Of a DNA stretch of 64,000 nucleotides, positions 18,050-27,660 are shown one piece after another. Position 1 is the stretch's first letter. The number at the start of each line of letters is the position of its first letter. Location: assembly GCF_947487605.1 (NCBI RefSeq), contig NZ_CANKXK010000002.1, positions 1 to 64,000 on the forward strand, in the 5' to 3' direction. The notes under the pieces are model-generated. The model saw nothing but the letters and a program-made list of their open reading frames with translations, did no database searches and was not told the DNA's origin. A program made the translations under genes and the position numbers. Source of the DNA: an uncultured Algibacter sp. (GTDB taxonomy: Bacteria; Bacteroidota; Bacteroidia; Flavobacteriales; Flavobacteriaceae).

Positions 18050-21000
18050 TCAAGCCACAATAGGTTTTAAAGCCTCTAAAGCTTGTTTTACTGTTTTTAT
18101 GTTTTCAAAAGTTAGCATTAAACGCAAACCTGTTCGGGTTTGCTTCTCTTTCATCTTACAAGCTTTTGGATGTGTTTGTACAAACTGCAAGACTTTGGTA
18201 AAACTAGCGCTTTGATAAAAACGACTTTGTTGGTCGTTTATAAAATAACCAATCAGTTTCCCTTGTTTCATGATTATTTTTTCAAATCCAATTTTAGTTG
18301 CTAACCACTTTATTTGGACACTATTTAATAAATCGGTCACTTGTTTTGGTAATTCTCCAAAACGATCGATTAATTCTGACTCAAAGGTAGTTAATTCTTC
18401 TTCGGTTTTTATGTTATTAAGTTGTGTATAAAGGCTTAATCGTTCAGCTATATTATTGACGTAATTGTCTGGAAATAAGAGCTCAAAATCAGAATCAATC
18501 GTGACATCTTTCACATAAACTTTATCTGCTTCATCCTCATTATACAAGTCCTTAAATTCGTTCTCTTTAAGTTCTTCAATCGCTTCATTTAGAATTTTCT
18601 GGTAGGTATCAAATCCTATTTCATTTATGAAACCACTTTGTTCTCCACCTAATAAATCACCTGCACCACGAATTTCTAAATCTTTCATGGCAATGTTAAA
18701 GCCGCTTCCTAATTCTGTAAACTGCTCCAAAGCTGTAATTCGTTTTCTGGCATCATCTGTCATTGCAGAATATTCAGGCGTAATAAAATAACAGAATGCT
18801 TTTTTATTGCTACGCCCTACACGACCTCGCATTTGGTGTAAATCGCTCAAACCAAAGTTATTGGCATTATTTATAAAAATGGTGTTAGCATTAGGGACAT
18901 CCAATCCGCTTTCTACAATCGTAGTACTTACTAAAACATCAAACGCACCATCCATAAAAGCGAGCATCAACTGTTCTAATTTTTTACCATCCATTTGTCC
19001 ATGTCCAATACCAATTTTAGCATCTGGAACCAAACGTTGAAGCATGCCTGCAACCTCTTTGATGTTTTCTATACGGTTATGAATAAAGAAAATTTGTCCG
19101 CCACGTTGAATTTCATAACTCACGGCATCTCTTATGGTTTCCTCACTAAAACGAATCACATGACTTTCAATGGGATATCGGTTTGGAGGGGGTGTGGTAA
19201 TAACTGACAAATCGCGAGCTGCCATTAAACTAAACTGCAAGGTTCTTGGGATTGGCGTTGCGGTTAAAGTCAATACATCCACATTATCTTTTAAAGTCTT
19301 TAGTTTTTCTTTTACAGCTACACCAAATTTTTGCTCTTCATCAACAATAAGTAACCCCAAATCTTTGAATTTCACATTTTTGTTAACGAGTTGGTGGGTA
19401 CCAATTATAATATCTACTTTCCCAGATTCTAGTCCTTCTAAAGTTTCTCGTTTTTCTTTGGCAGTTCTAAAACGGTTTACATAATCTACAGTAACAGGAA
19501 AATCTTTTAAACGCGCTTTGAATGTTCTAGAATGTTGATATGCTAAAATGGTAGTTGGTACCAAAACTGCCACTTGTTTGCCATTATCTACGGCTTTAAA
19601 AGCGGCACGAATAGCAACTTCTGTTTTACCAAAGCCTACATCACCACAAACGAGTCTGTCCATTGGGCGTTCACTTTCCATATCGGCTTTAATATCTGCG
19701 GTTGCAGTACTTTGGTCGGGAGTATCCTCGTAAATAAAAGAGGCTTCCAACTCGTGTTGCATATAACTATCTGGATTGTATTGAAAGCCTTTTTCGGTTT
19801 TACGTTTTGCGTAGAGTTTTATTAAGTTAAATGCGACGTGTTTTACACGGGCTTTTGTTTTTTGTTTTAGGGTTTTCCAAGCGTTACTCCCTAATTTGTA
19901 AATCTTAGGAGGTTTCCCATCTTTACCGTTAAACTTAGTAATTTTGTGTAGTGAGTGAATACTTAAATACAGCACATCCCGCTCGCCATAAATCAATTTT
20001 ATAGCTTCTTGCTTTTTACCTTCTACATCAATTTTTTGAAGCCCACCAAAACGCCCAATACCATGATCGATATGTGTAACATAATCGCCAATATCGAGAT
20101 TTGTAAGTTCTTTTAGAGTGATGGCTTGCTTTTTAGCGTAGCCATTTTTAAGATGAAATTTATGATACCGTTCAAAAATCTGATGATCGGTATAACAAAC
20201 TATTTTGTTATCATGATCTACAAACCCTTGATGAAGTGAAAGTATTACAGTTTGATAGTCTTTAACATCCAATTTGGCATCATCAAAAATATCGTGAAAA
20301 CGCTTTGCTTGTTGCTCGCTTACGCAGACGATGTAATTGGTGTAGCCTTTTTCTTGATTGCTATTTAAGTCTTCTATCAACAAATTGAATTGTTTGTTGA
20401 ATGCAGGTTGTGGGGTGGTGTTAAAAACTATTTCGTCATTACGAGGAGCTTGCGACGTGGTAATCTCATCCATTGAAATAGATTGCGACGTTTCACTCGC
20501 AATGACGTTTGTATTAAAAACAGAAGAACTCCCAAATTCAATAATTGAGAAATCTAATAATTGCTTTTTTAGTAATGCTGAATTACAAAATAATTCGTGA
20601 GGTTCGGCATGTTTAATATCTTCTGAAAGGGCTTTAAAAGCATCTTCGGCTTTGGTGTAAAAATCGTCGATTCTTGAAAAGAGTAAATCGGCATTTTTTA
20701 AACAGACAACTGTTTTTTGGGCAATATATTTTAGAAAACTTTGGCGTTTTTCTTCTACTAATTTATTGGCAACATTTGGGATGATGTTGATTTTTTTAAT
20801 CTGCTCGATGGATAATTGCGTTTCTACATCAAACGTTCTGATACTATCGACTTCATCACCAAAAAACTCAATTCTGTAAGGTTCATCATGTGAAAATGAA
20901 AACACATCTACAATACCGCCTCGTACTGAAAACTCGCCAGGTTCGGTAACAAAATCGACACGCTTGAATTTGTATTCGAATAACATTTCGTTTACAAAAT

Positions 21001-21460
21001 CAATAGACAGGCTATCATTTACACCAACTTTAAGTGTATGGCGCTCTAGCTCTTTTCTAGTTACTACTTGCTCAAAAAGTGCATCGGGGTAAGTAACAAT
21101 TAAGGCAGGTTTTTTTTGTGAATTTATCCGGTTTAAAACCTCTGCGCGTAATAACACATTAGCATTATCTGTTTCTTCTATATCGTAAGGCCTGCGGTAG
21201 CTTCCTGGGTAGAACAACACATCTTTTTCGCTCAATAATTGTTCTAAATCGTTTAGGTAATGTGCCGCTTCCTCTTTATCATTAAACACTAATAAAAATG
21301 GCTTTTCGGCGGTTTTAAAAAGACTTGAGATTACAAATGAAAACGAAGAACCTACAAGGCCTTTTACATGTGTTTTTGTTCCAGTTTGGGCAATAGTATT
21401 TTGCAGATTTTGCGTTTGCAAAGCCTGTAAATAGGTTTGAGAGATAGTAGATTTACTCAC
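18050..21460 (-). CDS. mfd: Transcription-repair coupling factor Mfd
   Basis: The 1136-residue product has the UvrB-like N-terminal module, the RNA polymerase-interacting domain (about 455-500, THIDHGIGRFGGL), and a RecG-like translocase with Walker A GDVGFGKTE (about 606) and DEEQ (about 707). The C-terminal D7 domain is present. It removes stalled RNA polymerase and recruits the excision repair system. The start is GTG at 21460. Residues about 318-343 (NVIASETSQ ... APRNDE) are encoded by a palindromic repeat inserted in frame. That site lies in a loop between conserved segments, so the protein is probably still active. Confidence 0.95.
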   Translation of the reverse strand: MSKSTISQTYLQALQTQNLQNTIAQTGTKTHVKGLVGSSFSFVISSLFKTAEKPFLLVFNDKEEAAHYLNDLEQLLSEKDVLFYPGSYRRPYDIEETDNANVLLRAEVLNRINSQKKPALIVTYPDALFEQVVTRKELERHTLKVGVNDSLSIDFVNEMLFEYKFKRVDFVTEPGEFSVRGGIVDVFSFSHDEPYRIEFFGDEVDSIRTFDVETQLSIEQIKKINIIPNVANKLVEEKRQSFLKYIAQKTVVCLKNADLLFSRIDDFYTKAEDAFKALSEDIKHAEPHELFCNSALLKKQLLDFSIIEFGSSSVFNTNVIASETSQSISMDEITTSQAPRNDEIVFNTTPQPAFNKQFNLLIEDLNSNQEKGYTNYIVCVSEQQAKRFHDIFDDAKLDVKDYQTVILSLHQGFVDHDNKIVCYTDHQIFERYHKFHLKNGYAKKQAITLKELTNLDIGDYVTHIDHGIGRFGGLQKIDVEGKKQEAIKLIYGERDVLYLSIHSLHKITKFNGKDGKPPKIYKLGSNAWKTLKQKTKARVKHVAFNLIKLYAKRKTEKGFQYNPDSYMQHELEASFIYEDTPDQSTATADIKADMESERPMDRLVCGDVGFGKTEVAIRAAFKAVDNGKQVAVLVPTTILAYQHSRTFKARLKDFPVTVDYVNRFRTAKEKRETLEGLESGKVDIIIGTHQLVNKNVKFKDLGLLIVDEEQKFGVAVKEKLKTLKDNVDVLTLTATPIPRTLQFSLMAARDLSVITTPPPNRYPIESHVIRFSEETIRDAVSYEIQRGGQIFFIHNRIENIKEVAGMLQRLVPDAKIGIGHGQMDGKKLEQLMLAFMDGAFDVLVSTTIVESGLDVPNANTIFINNANNFGLSDLHQMRGRVGRSNKKAFCYFITPEYSAMTDDARKRITALEQFTELGSGFNIAMKDLEIRGAGDLLGGEQSGFINEIGFDTYQKILNEAIEELKENEFKDLYNEDEADKVYVKDVTIDSDFELLFPDNYVNNIAERLSLYTQLNNIKTEEELTTFESELIDRFGELPKQVTDLLNSVQIKWLATKIGFEKIIMKQGKLIGYFINDQQSRFYQSASFTKVLQFVQTHPKACKMKEKQTRTGLRLMLTFENIKTVKQALEALKPIVA
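20434..20507. repeat. Palindromic interspersed repeat inside mfd
   Basis: The element begins CGTCATTACGAG and ends CTCGCAATGACG, which are reverse complements with one mismatch. Internal pieces GTGGTAATCTC and GATTGCGACG resemble the intergenic element at 35111-35196. It is translated in frame within mfd without a stop. Confidence 0.8.
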
Positions 21461-21858
21461 CTAATTTTGTCTTGAGGTGCAAATATAGGGTTTAGACTCC
21501 TTTTATTTTACGGCGAATACACAAATATTTGTAGCAATTTAGAAATTAGTTCTGTATTTGGTTAGTGATTGAAGCGGCATCCTTTTAAAAGAGAAATACT
21601 ATCAATTTGTTGATAAACTTGAAACAGACAGATTGTTACAAGCGTTCCTCGCTCATAATGCCATTTTAAAAATATATAGCCTTTCGACTTGGCTCAAGAT
21701 AAATTCCAAGCCCGACCTTTAGGGAACGCCCAACTTCTTGATACAATTCCGATAAAAAAATCAAATTCACTCAAAATAACATCTCTTTTATTTTATAATA
21801 TGAGTTTAAAATCTTAAAAAAAATATGTAGGTTTGCAGCACTAAAAAAAGTAAAATAT
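21461..21858. other. Intergenic region between mfd and the TerB gene
   Basis: No gene was seen. It holds the divergent promoters: CAAATATA (21480-21487, TATATTTG on the minus strand, for mfd) and TAGGTTTG (21828-21835, for the TerB gene). The stretch about 21680-21735 contains repeat-like pieces (CTTTCGACTTGGCTCAAG, CCAAGCCCGACC, GGGAACGCCC) similar to other flavobacterial intergenic repeats. Confidence 0.5.
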
Positions 21859-22290
21859 ATGTCGTTTTCAGATTTATTTGATAGTGGGTTTAAAAAGCGT
21901 AACGAGAGCCATTTTGCAGCAATTGTTCGAGTGGCAATGGCTGATGGTGTGATTACCGATGATGAAAAACTGTTTTTGGACAGATTAGCACAACGTTTAG
22001 AGATTGGTGAAAATGATTATAAGTCTATATTAAAGAATTATCTATCACACCCAATAAATCCGCCAGTATCTTACGATTTGCGTTTGGAGCGTTTATATGA
22101 TTTAGTACGTATGATCCATGTGGATACCATTACAGGGGAACCAGAAATGTTGCTTCTAAAAAAGATTGCTGTTGGACTTGGGTTTCATGCGGTAAATGTA
22201 AAATACATAATTGATAAAGCATTAACGCTGGTTAGTAATGGTGCTGATTTAGATGATTTTGTGGACCAAATAAAGAATATGAATAGATAA
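21859..22290 (+). CDS. TerB family protein
   Basis: The 143-residue all-helical protein matches the TerB-like fold: AAIVRVAMADGVITDDEKLFLDRLAQRL (acidic turn DGVITDDE) and a second repeat-like half ending in GADLDDFVDQI. TerB-like domains bind metal ions and often occur in stress or membrane-linked systems, but the role here is unknown. It is monocistronic, with its own promoter and a strong terminator. Confidence 0.75.
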   Translation: MSFSDLFDSGFKKRNESHFAAIVRVAMADGVITDDEKLFLDRLAQRLEIGENDYKSILKNYLSHPINPPVSYDLRLERLYDLVRMIHVDTITGEPEMLLLKKIAVGLGFHAVNVKYIIDKALTLVSNGADLDDFVDQIKNMNR

Positions 22291-22316
22291 ACTATTAAAA
22301 AATCTATACTATTTAA

Positions 22317-22345
22317 AAGCGTCCAAGGAATTGGACGCTTTTTTT
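22317..22345 (+). terminator. Terminator of the TerB gene
   Basis: AAGCGTCCAA and TTGGACGCTT form a perfect 10-bp stem with loop GGAA, followed by a T run. Confidence 0.85.
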
Positions 22346-22532
22346 ATTGAAAAAATTAAAAATATTTGAAACTAAATTTTAGAAACTAAAATACTAGGTA
22401 TTGAAGAGTAAGCAACTGAGAGACAAACTTTTGCACAATAACTCGAGTATCCGTTAAAAAAACGGACAGGAATTATATTATTTAAATTTCAATATAACTA
22501 TTTGATTATCAATAAATTAATATCATTTTTTG

Positions 22533-22563
22533 TTTGTTTTTTTAAAAATAGTTTTCATCTTTG
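22533..22563 (+). promoter_or_regulatory. Promoter for the structured leader or sRNA
   Basis: TTTG at 22533-22536 is followed after 19 bp by CATCTTTG (22556-22563), one base off TAnnTTTG. The spacing fits the Bacteroidota promoter. Confidence 0.6.
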
Positions 22564-22569
22564 CACCGC

Positions 22570-22772
22570 AGTTGTAATAAACTACTACTGAATAATAAAG
22601 GTTCTGAAACAAGTTCAGGATAAATAAAAAAAGAAGCCATGTTGAAACATCGTATAACATTTCAAGATTGGAGTGGTAACCCAGAGTTACTACTCAGGCT
22701 TCGGTATTTTTTGTAGATTACTTTCCACAGAAAAAAATCCGAAGCATATAAAACTGTTTCGGATTTTTTTAT
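22570..22772 (+). ncRNA. Structured RNA with attenuator-like alternative stems
   Basis: A transcript from the promoter at 22533-22563 would end at a terminator of 11 bp (AAATCCGAAGC 22735-22745 with GTTTCGGATTT 22756-22766, then T run). Upstream, GAGTGGTAAC (22671) pairs with GTTACTACTC (22686) in a 10-bp hairpin. That hairpin is enclosed by GAAGCC (22633) and GGCTTC (22697). GCTTCGG (22698-22704) can instead pair with CCGAAGC (22739-22745), which would break both the upper stem and the terminator. This is the four-segment logic of attenuators or riboswitches. A 25-codon frame lies inside. I do not recognise the family. Confidence 0.6.
22639..22716 (+). CDS. Candidate 25-residue leader peptide
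   Basis: ATG at 22639 opens a short frame beginning MLKHRITFQDW and ending ELLLRLRYFL before TAG. It starts directly after GAAGCC and spans the two upper hairpins of the structured RNA, including the antiterminator strand. Six of 25 residues are Leu, with LLLRLRYFL at the end, so ribosome stalling on Leu or Arg codons could act as the sensor. Translation is not proven; the downstream gene (TPR protein) is not an obvious amino-acid biosynthesis gene. Confidence 0.35.
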   Translation: MLKHRITFQDWSGNPELLLRLRYFL

Positions 22773-22862
22773 TTCAAAATATTAGTAAAATAGTCTGATT
22801 CGGTTTTAAGAGCCCATATAATATGTGCTTTTAAATCAAAAAATCATTTAATAAAAACGAAA

Positions 22863-23444
22863 ATGGAAAATAATTTACATAACATCTATTTGTTTCGTGC
22901 TATAGAAGCTTACCCATACGAATTGGCTAAGGCTATTGAGGCTTTAAACTACGCTCTATCTTATGAGCCAAATAATGTAAAAGCATTATGCTTAATGGCT
23001 AAAGTGCAAAGTGAACAACTTGGAAACTATAAAGCTGCTAAAGAGTATTATGAAAATGCTTTAGCCATAAATATGGATAATCCAGATATCTATCCAGAAT
23101 TTATTAGGTTTTTGGTTAATAGTCATGATTTTGACGAAGCACAAAAGTTAATAGACTTTGCAATAAACGTTAAAGGGATTGATAAAGCTGGAATTAAATT
23201 AGCGCAAGGTTATTTATATGAAGCTTTGAGTGAATTTGAAAAAGCTGAAGACGCTTTAAAAGAGGCCAAAATGTTTGGACTGAATAGCGAGTTTGATTAC
23301 TTCGTAGATGAAGTCATTGCGCGTGTAAGCAAAAAACGTAAGCTTCAAAACAATAAGAATCGAGTCAAAGAACCTGTTGAAAAAAAGGAGGTAGAAGCGA
23401 CAAGCAACAACTGGTTTAAAAACCGATTGAATAATTTATTGTAA
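22863..23444 (+). CDS. TPR repeat protein
   Basis: The 193-residue product is made of tetratricopeptide-like helix pairs: AIEALNYALSYEPNNVKALCLMAKV, YKAAKEYYENALAINMDNPDIY, and EFEKAEDALKEAKMFG. The tail (about 160-193) is basic and charged. There is no signal peptide, so it should be cytoplasmic. It is the first gene after the structured RNA and may be controlled by it through read-through. The function is unknown. Confidence 0.75.
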   Translation: MENNLHNIYLFRAIEAYPYELAKAIEALNYALSYEPNNVKALCLMAKVQSEQLGNYKAAKEYYENALAINMDNPDIYPEFIRFLVNSHDFDEAQKLIDFAINVKGIDKAGIKLAQGYLYEALSEFEKAEDALKEAKMFGLNSEFDYFVDEVIARVSKKRKLQNNKNRVKEPVEKKEVEATSNNWFKNRLNNLL

Positions 23445-23486
23445 GTAGAATTGAAGGCTATTAGTCTTTTTGTTTATATAGTCTTT

Positions 23487-23574
23487 GGGCGTAACCCCGC
23501 TTTTGGGCGGGGTCGCGCTTTCACTACTCGCTCTTTTCAAGGAGCTCAAACATACCGTTCAATCGCTTACGCGG
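23487..23574. repeat. GC-rich intergenic repeat (GGGCGTaACCCC type)
   Basis: Starts GGGCGTAACCCC, has CCCCGC/GCGGGG palindrome, then GGTCGCGCTTTC, CTCGCTCTTTTC, GAGCTCAAACA, and ends CAATCGCTTACGCGG. The element at 60178-60330 has the same order of blocks. It is far richer in GC than its surroundings. Confidence 0.65.
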
Positions 23575-23652
23575 GTGTACTTGCTAACAATGTAAATAAA
23601 ATCAAAGCTATATGGTTTCTAAAAATTCAAGCATTTAAAAAACACAATTTCC

Positions 23653-23660
23653 TACCTTTG
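23653..23660 (+). promoter_or_regulatory. -7 promoter element for the kinase gene
   Basis: TACCTTTG matches TAnnTTTG and lies 7 bp upstream of the ATG at 23668, so the mRNA would be nearly leaderless. Confidence 0.5.
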
Positions 23661-23667
23661 AAACCCT

Positions 23668-24615
23668 ATGAACGATTATTTTAAATCCATTATTTTACAA
23701 AAAACTGGCGCATCCTCTCTAGCTGAAAAAGAAGTCATTCAAGAATTATGGAGTGGTTATGGTAAAATTATACGTATTGATTTAGAAAATTCCCCTTTAG
23801 AAAGTGTTGTGGTTAAACATGTACAATTACCTAGAAGCCAAAATCATCCTAGAGGATGGCATACCGATATTGGGCATCAACGAAAATTAAAATCATACGA
23901 AGTTGAAACCACTTGGTATAAGCGTTATACTAAAACTAGTATGGCACGTTTACCAAGGTGTTTTGCTATTGAAAGTAAACATGATGAAACACTTATAGTG
24001 CTCGAAGATTTAGATAAAGCAGGTTTTCCATTACGAAAACAAAATGTAGCTTGGGAAGATATAGATACCTGTTTAAAATGGTTGGCACAATTTCATGCTA
24101 GCTATTTAGAAAAAGTTCCTGATGGACTTTGGAACGTTGGCACCTATTGGCATTTGGAAACTAGACCTCAAGAACTAGCCGTTTTACAAGATAAAGCATT
24201 GAAAAACGCAGCTGTTGCTATTGACAAAAAACTGAATAGCTGTAACTTTAAAACGTTTGTACATGGCGATGCAAAATTGGCAAACTTTTGTTTTTCTAAA
24301 AACGGACAAGTAGCAGGCGTAGATTTTCAATATGTTGGTGGTGGATGTGGTATGAAAGATGTCGCTTATTTTATTGGAAGTTGCCTTAATGAAAATGATT
24401 GTGAACGTTTGGAATCAAAACTATTAGACACTTATTTTACTTACTTACACGAAGCAATTGGTGAAAAAAATGAAACACTTGAAAACGAATGGCGTCCCTT
24501 ATATCGTGTGGCGTGGGCAGATTTTCATAGGTTTTTAAAAGGCTGGAGCCCCGGCCATTGGAAAATTAATAGTTATAGTGAACGCATCACTGCCGAAGTC
24601 ATTAAAAATCTATAA
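23668..24615 (+). CDS. Aminoglycoside/choline kinase-like phosphotransferase
   Basis: The 315-residue product has a protein kinase-like fold of the APH/EcKinase group. The catalytic loop is [13 protein letters not shown] (about 204-216, Asp and Asn), and [18 protein letters not shown] carries the metal-binding Asp. VVVKH (about 50) holds the ATP-binding Lys. The substrate is unknown; the family phosphorylates small hydroxylated compounds. It is followed after 2 bp by a cysQ-like gene, so both may act on a small metabolite. Confidence 0.8.
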   Translation: MNDYFKSIILQKTGASSLAEKEVIQELWSGYGKIIRIDLENSPLESVVVKHVQLPRSQNHPRGWHTDIGHQRKLKSYEVETTWYKRYTKTSMARLPRCFAIESKHDETLIVLEDLDKAGFPLRKQNVAWEDIDTCLKWLAQFHASYLEKVPDGLWNVGTYWHLETRPQELAVLQDKALKNAAVAIDKKLNSCNFKTFVHGDAKLANFCFSKNGQVAGVDFQYVGGGCGMKDVAYFIGSCLNENDCERLESKLLDTYFTYLHEAIGEKNETLENEWRPLYRVAWADFHRFLKGWSPGHWKINSYSERITAEVIKNL

Positions 24616-24617
24616 TA

Positions 24618-25439
24618 ATGGACTTACAACATTTAACAACTATTGCCATTGAAGCGGCACTTTCTGCTGGAAACATTATTCAGAAACACATGAATGAAGA
24701 TGTGGTTGTAGAGAAAAAAGAAGGAGGCGTTAATTATGCATCTCAAGTAGTGACAAAAGTAGATCGTGAATGTGAACGTATTATTTTGTCTCATTTAATT
24801 CCTACATGCAAAGCTTTTGATATTGGTTTATTATCTGAAGAAACAAAAGATGATGGTAGCCGATTTAAAAAAGATTTCTTTTGGTGTATAGACCCTTTGG
24901 ATGGCACACTAGCATTTATTAATAAACAACCAGGATTTTCAGTAGCTATTGCATTAGTTTCTAAAGAAGGTACGCCTGTAATTGGCGTTGTTTTTGATCC
25001 TAGTACTAAAACCCTATATCACGCTATAAAAGGAAAAGGTGCTTATAAAAATAAAACCCTTTGGAACATAAATAATAGTAATAACTATCTTACTTATCTA
25101 ACTGATAAAAAATTAAACGACACACCTAATTCTGTCGAAATTCTACACATATTAAATAAACATAAAGCTGATTTAGGTTTAAACGGTATTAAAGAAATTT
25201 CTGGAGCAGGCGCAGTAATGAATGCTATTTTAGTTTTAGAAAAAGGACCAGCATGTTTTTTAAAACTCCCTAAAAAAGACCTTGGTGGTGGTAGTATTTG
25301 GGACTTTGCTGCTACAGCTTGTATTTATCAAGAACTAGGTTTACCTGCAACAAACTTTAAAGGACAAGTATTAGATTTGAATAAAAAGGATGGTACTTTT
25401 ATGAATCATCAAGGGGTTTATTATTCTAATTTAATTTGA
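24618..25439 (+). CDS. Inositol monophosphatase family, CysQ-like 3'(2'),5'-bisphosphate nucleotidase
   Basis: The 273-residue product has the Mg2+-binding set of the family: LLSEE (Glu), DPLDGTLAFIN (Asp-Pro-Leu-Asp-Gly-Thr, about 94-104) and GGSIWDFAATACIYQELG near the C-terminus (the WDxxA motif). CysQ removes the 3'-phosphate from PAP. Other family members act on inositol phosphates; the exact substrate is not certain here. It is in a two-gene operon with the upstream kinase. Confidence 0.8.
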   Translation: MDLQHLTTIAIEAALSAGNIIQKHMNEDVVVEKKEGGVNYASQVVTKVDRECERIILSHLIPTCKAFDIGLLSEETKDDGSRFKKDFFWCIDPLDGTLAFINKQPGFSVAIALVSKEGTPVIGVVFDPSTKTLYHAIKGKGAYKNKTLWNINNSNNYLTYLTDKKLNDTPNSVEILHILNKHKADLGLNGIKEISGAGAVMNAILVLEKGPACFLKLPKKDLGGGSIWDFAATACIYQELGLPATNFKGQVLDLNKKDGTFMNHQGVYYSNLI

Positions 25440-25495
25440 ATTCATCTTGACGTTTTCTATTTCCTAAAGGTAGGTTGTTCTTAGAATTGTTGTCA

Positions 25496-25511
25496 TTCCT
25501 GCGCAGGAATT
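25496..25511. repeat. Short palindrome ATTCCTGCGCAGGAAT
   Basis: A perfect 16-bp palindrome preceded by GTC, a common form of flavobacterial intergenic repeat. A looser relative (ATTCCTG..CAGGAAT) is at 11889-11909. Confidence 0.6.
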
Positions 25512-25522
25512 ACAGAACGTTT

Positions 25523-27660
25523 TTATTTATACAACTTTAACTGAATACGCTTTCGAGCAACATCAACCTCTAAAACCTTTACTATAATTTGCTGATGTAA
25601 ACTAACATGGGCATTCACATCTTTTACAAAACTATCCGATAGATTGGATACATGAATTAAGCCACTTTCTTTAATCCCTAAATCTACAAAACAGCCAAAA
25701 TTGGTAATATTATTGACGATACCTGGAAGTAATTGACCTTCTCGTAAATCGTTAATGGTTTTTATATTTTGATTGAATGTAAATACTTTGGCTTGCTCTC
25801 GAATATCTAAACCTGGTTTTTCTAATTCTTTTATAATGTCTTCAAGCGTCAATAAACCAACGGATTCAGTACAATACTTTTTTAAATCTATTTTTTGAAG
25901 CACGTCTTTATTCCCAATTAAGTTGTCCACAGACTTTCCTAAATCTTTTGCCATTTTAGTAACGATGGCATAACTTTCAGGGTGAACCGCAGAATCATCT
26001 AAAGGGTTTTTAGGGGCTTTAATTCTTAAAAAAGCGGCCCCTTGTTCAAAGGCTTTTCCACCTAAACGGGGTACGTTTTTAATGGCTGCCCTTGAAGTAA
26101 AAGCACCATTTTCATTTCTGTAATTGAAAATATTTTCGGCCAGTTTTGGGCCTATTCCAGACACGTAACTTAATAAACTTTTACTTGCAGTGTTTATATT
26201 TACGCCTACTGAGTTTACACAATTTTCAACAACAACATCCTATTGTTTTTGAAGTTTGGTTTGATCTACATCGTGTTGGTATTGCCCCACACCAATAGAT
26301 TTAGCATCAATTTTTACTAATTCTGCCAAAGGGTCTTGTAAACGTCTTCCAATAGATACCGCCCCACGTACTGTTACATCATAATTTGGAAATTCTTCTC
26401 GTGCTATTTTTGATGCTGAATAGATACTTGCTCCTGCTTCGCTTACCACAAAAACCTGTAAATTGTTTTTAAAATGTACTTTTCTAATTAAGGCTTCGGT
26501 TTCTCTTGATGCAGTTCCGTTTCCAATAGCAATGGCTTCAATTTTATAGGCATCGCAAAGTGAACTTATTTTTTTCATTGCACCCGTACTGTCACTTTTT
26601 GGTGGATGCGGATAAATGGTTTCGTTATATTTTAATTGCCCTTGCGCATCTAAACACACTATTTTGCAGCCAGTTCTAAATCCAGGGTCTATTGCTAAAA
26701 CTCGTTTTTCGCCTAATGGAGAACCTAACAACAATTGTTTCAAGTTTTTGGCAAATACGCTAATGGCAGACTCATCGGCTTTGTCTTTGGCTATTTGCAT
26801 GGCTTCATTACTTAATGATGGCAACAATAAACGTTTATAAGCGTCTTTTATAGCTATTTCAATATGTTCTGCACACGCATTATTAGATCGGATAATTCTG
26901 TTTTCAATTTTGTCTAAAGCGCGGTCATCATCAATATTAATTTTTACACGTATAAACCCTTCTTTTTCTGCTCTTAATATGGCTAAAAGTCTATGTGATG
27001 GAATGCGATTTAAAGCTTCTTCCCAATCAAAATAATCCCTGAATTTTTGAGCATTTTCGTTTGTATTGAGTGCAGTCGTAGAATCGCCTTTTGTTTTTAT
27101 TACTTTCGTGGAAATCATAGCAAAACGCTCTAATTGATAACGGATATTGTTCCGAATATCTGTACGCTCATTAATCCACTCTGCAATAATATGTCGCGCA
27201 CCTTCTAGGGCGTCTTCAACAGAAACAACATCATTTTTTATATACTTATAGGCTATAGATGCAACATCATTAGCATTTTGAGACATGATGATTTTTGCCA
27301 AAGGTTCTAGCCCGTTTTGTCTTGCCTTTTCAGCTTTGGTTTTTCGGCTTTTCTTAAAAGGTAAATATAAATCTTCAAGTGTTGTTAAATCTTTGGTCGA
27401 TTTATTTTTTGATTTAATTCTGATGTTAAAACCCCTTGCTCTTCTAAAGCTTTTAAAATGGCTTTTTTACGTTTTTCTAAAGCCTCAAATAGCTCTTTAA
27501 ATTTTACAATATTGCCTATTTGAACTTCATCAAGATTTCCTGTACGCTCTTTTCTATAACGCGAAATAAATGGAATAGTACAATCTTCATTAAGTAACTG
27601 AATGGTGTTTTTTACTGAATTCTCAGGAAGCTGTGTTTGTTTGATTATATATTTTATCAT
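25523..27660 (-). pseudogene. tex: tex, broken by one frameshift and one nonsense codon
   Basis: Three minus-strand frames together make one Tex protein (an S1-domain transcription accessory factor). The N-terminal part (27660-27385) starts MIKYIIKQTQLPENSVKNT. The middle part, open from about 27408 to 26240, contains the YqgF-like domain (RVLAIDPGFRTGCK) and the HhH lead-in. The C-terminal part (26164-25523) has SGIGPKLAENIFNYR and the S1 domain VNNITNFGCFVDLGIKESGLIHVS. The first break is a one-base loss near 27400-27410 in an A/T run. The second is an in-frame TAG at 26242-26240 between KLQKQ and DVVVEN. Total length is 2138, one base short of 3 x 713. Confidence 0.85.

Noticed and set aside
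18807-19825. Several plus-strand open frames over mfd
   Set aside because: They are shadows of the strongly supported mfd frame on the other strand.
23451-23684. Open frame of 77 codons over the GC-rich repeat
   Set aside because: It is formed by the intergenic repeat at 23487-23574 and the promoter of the next gene; no protein features.
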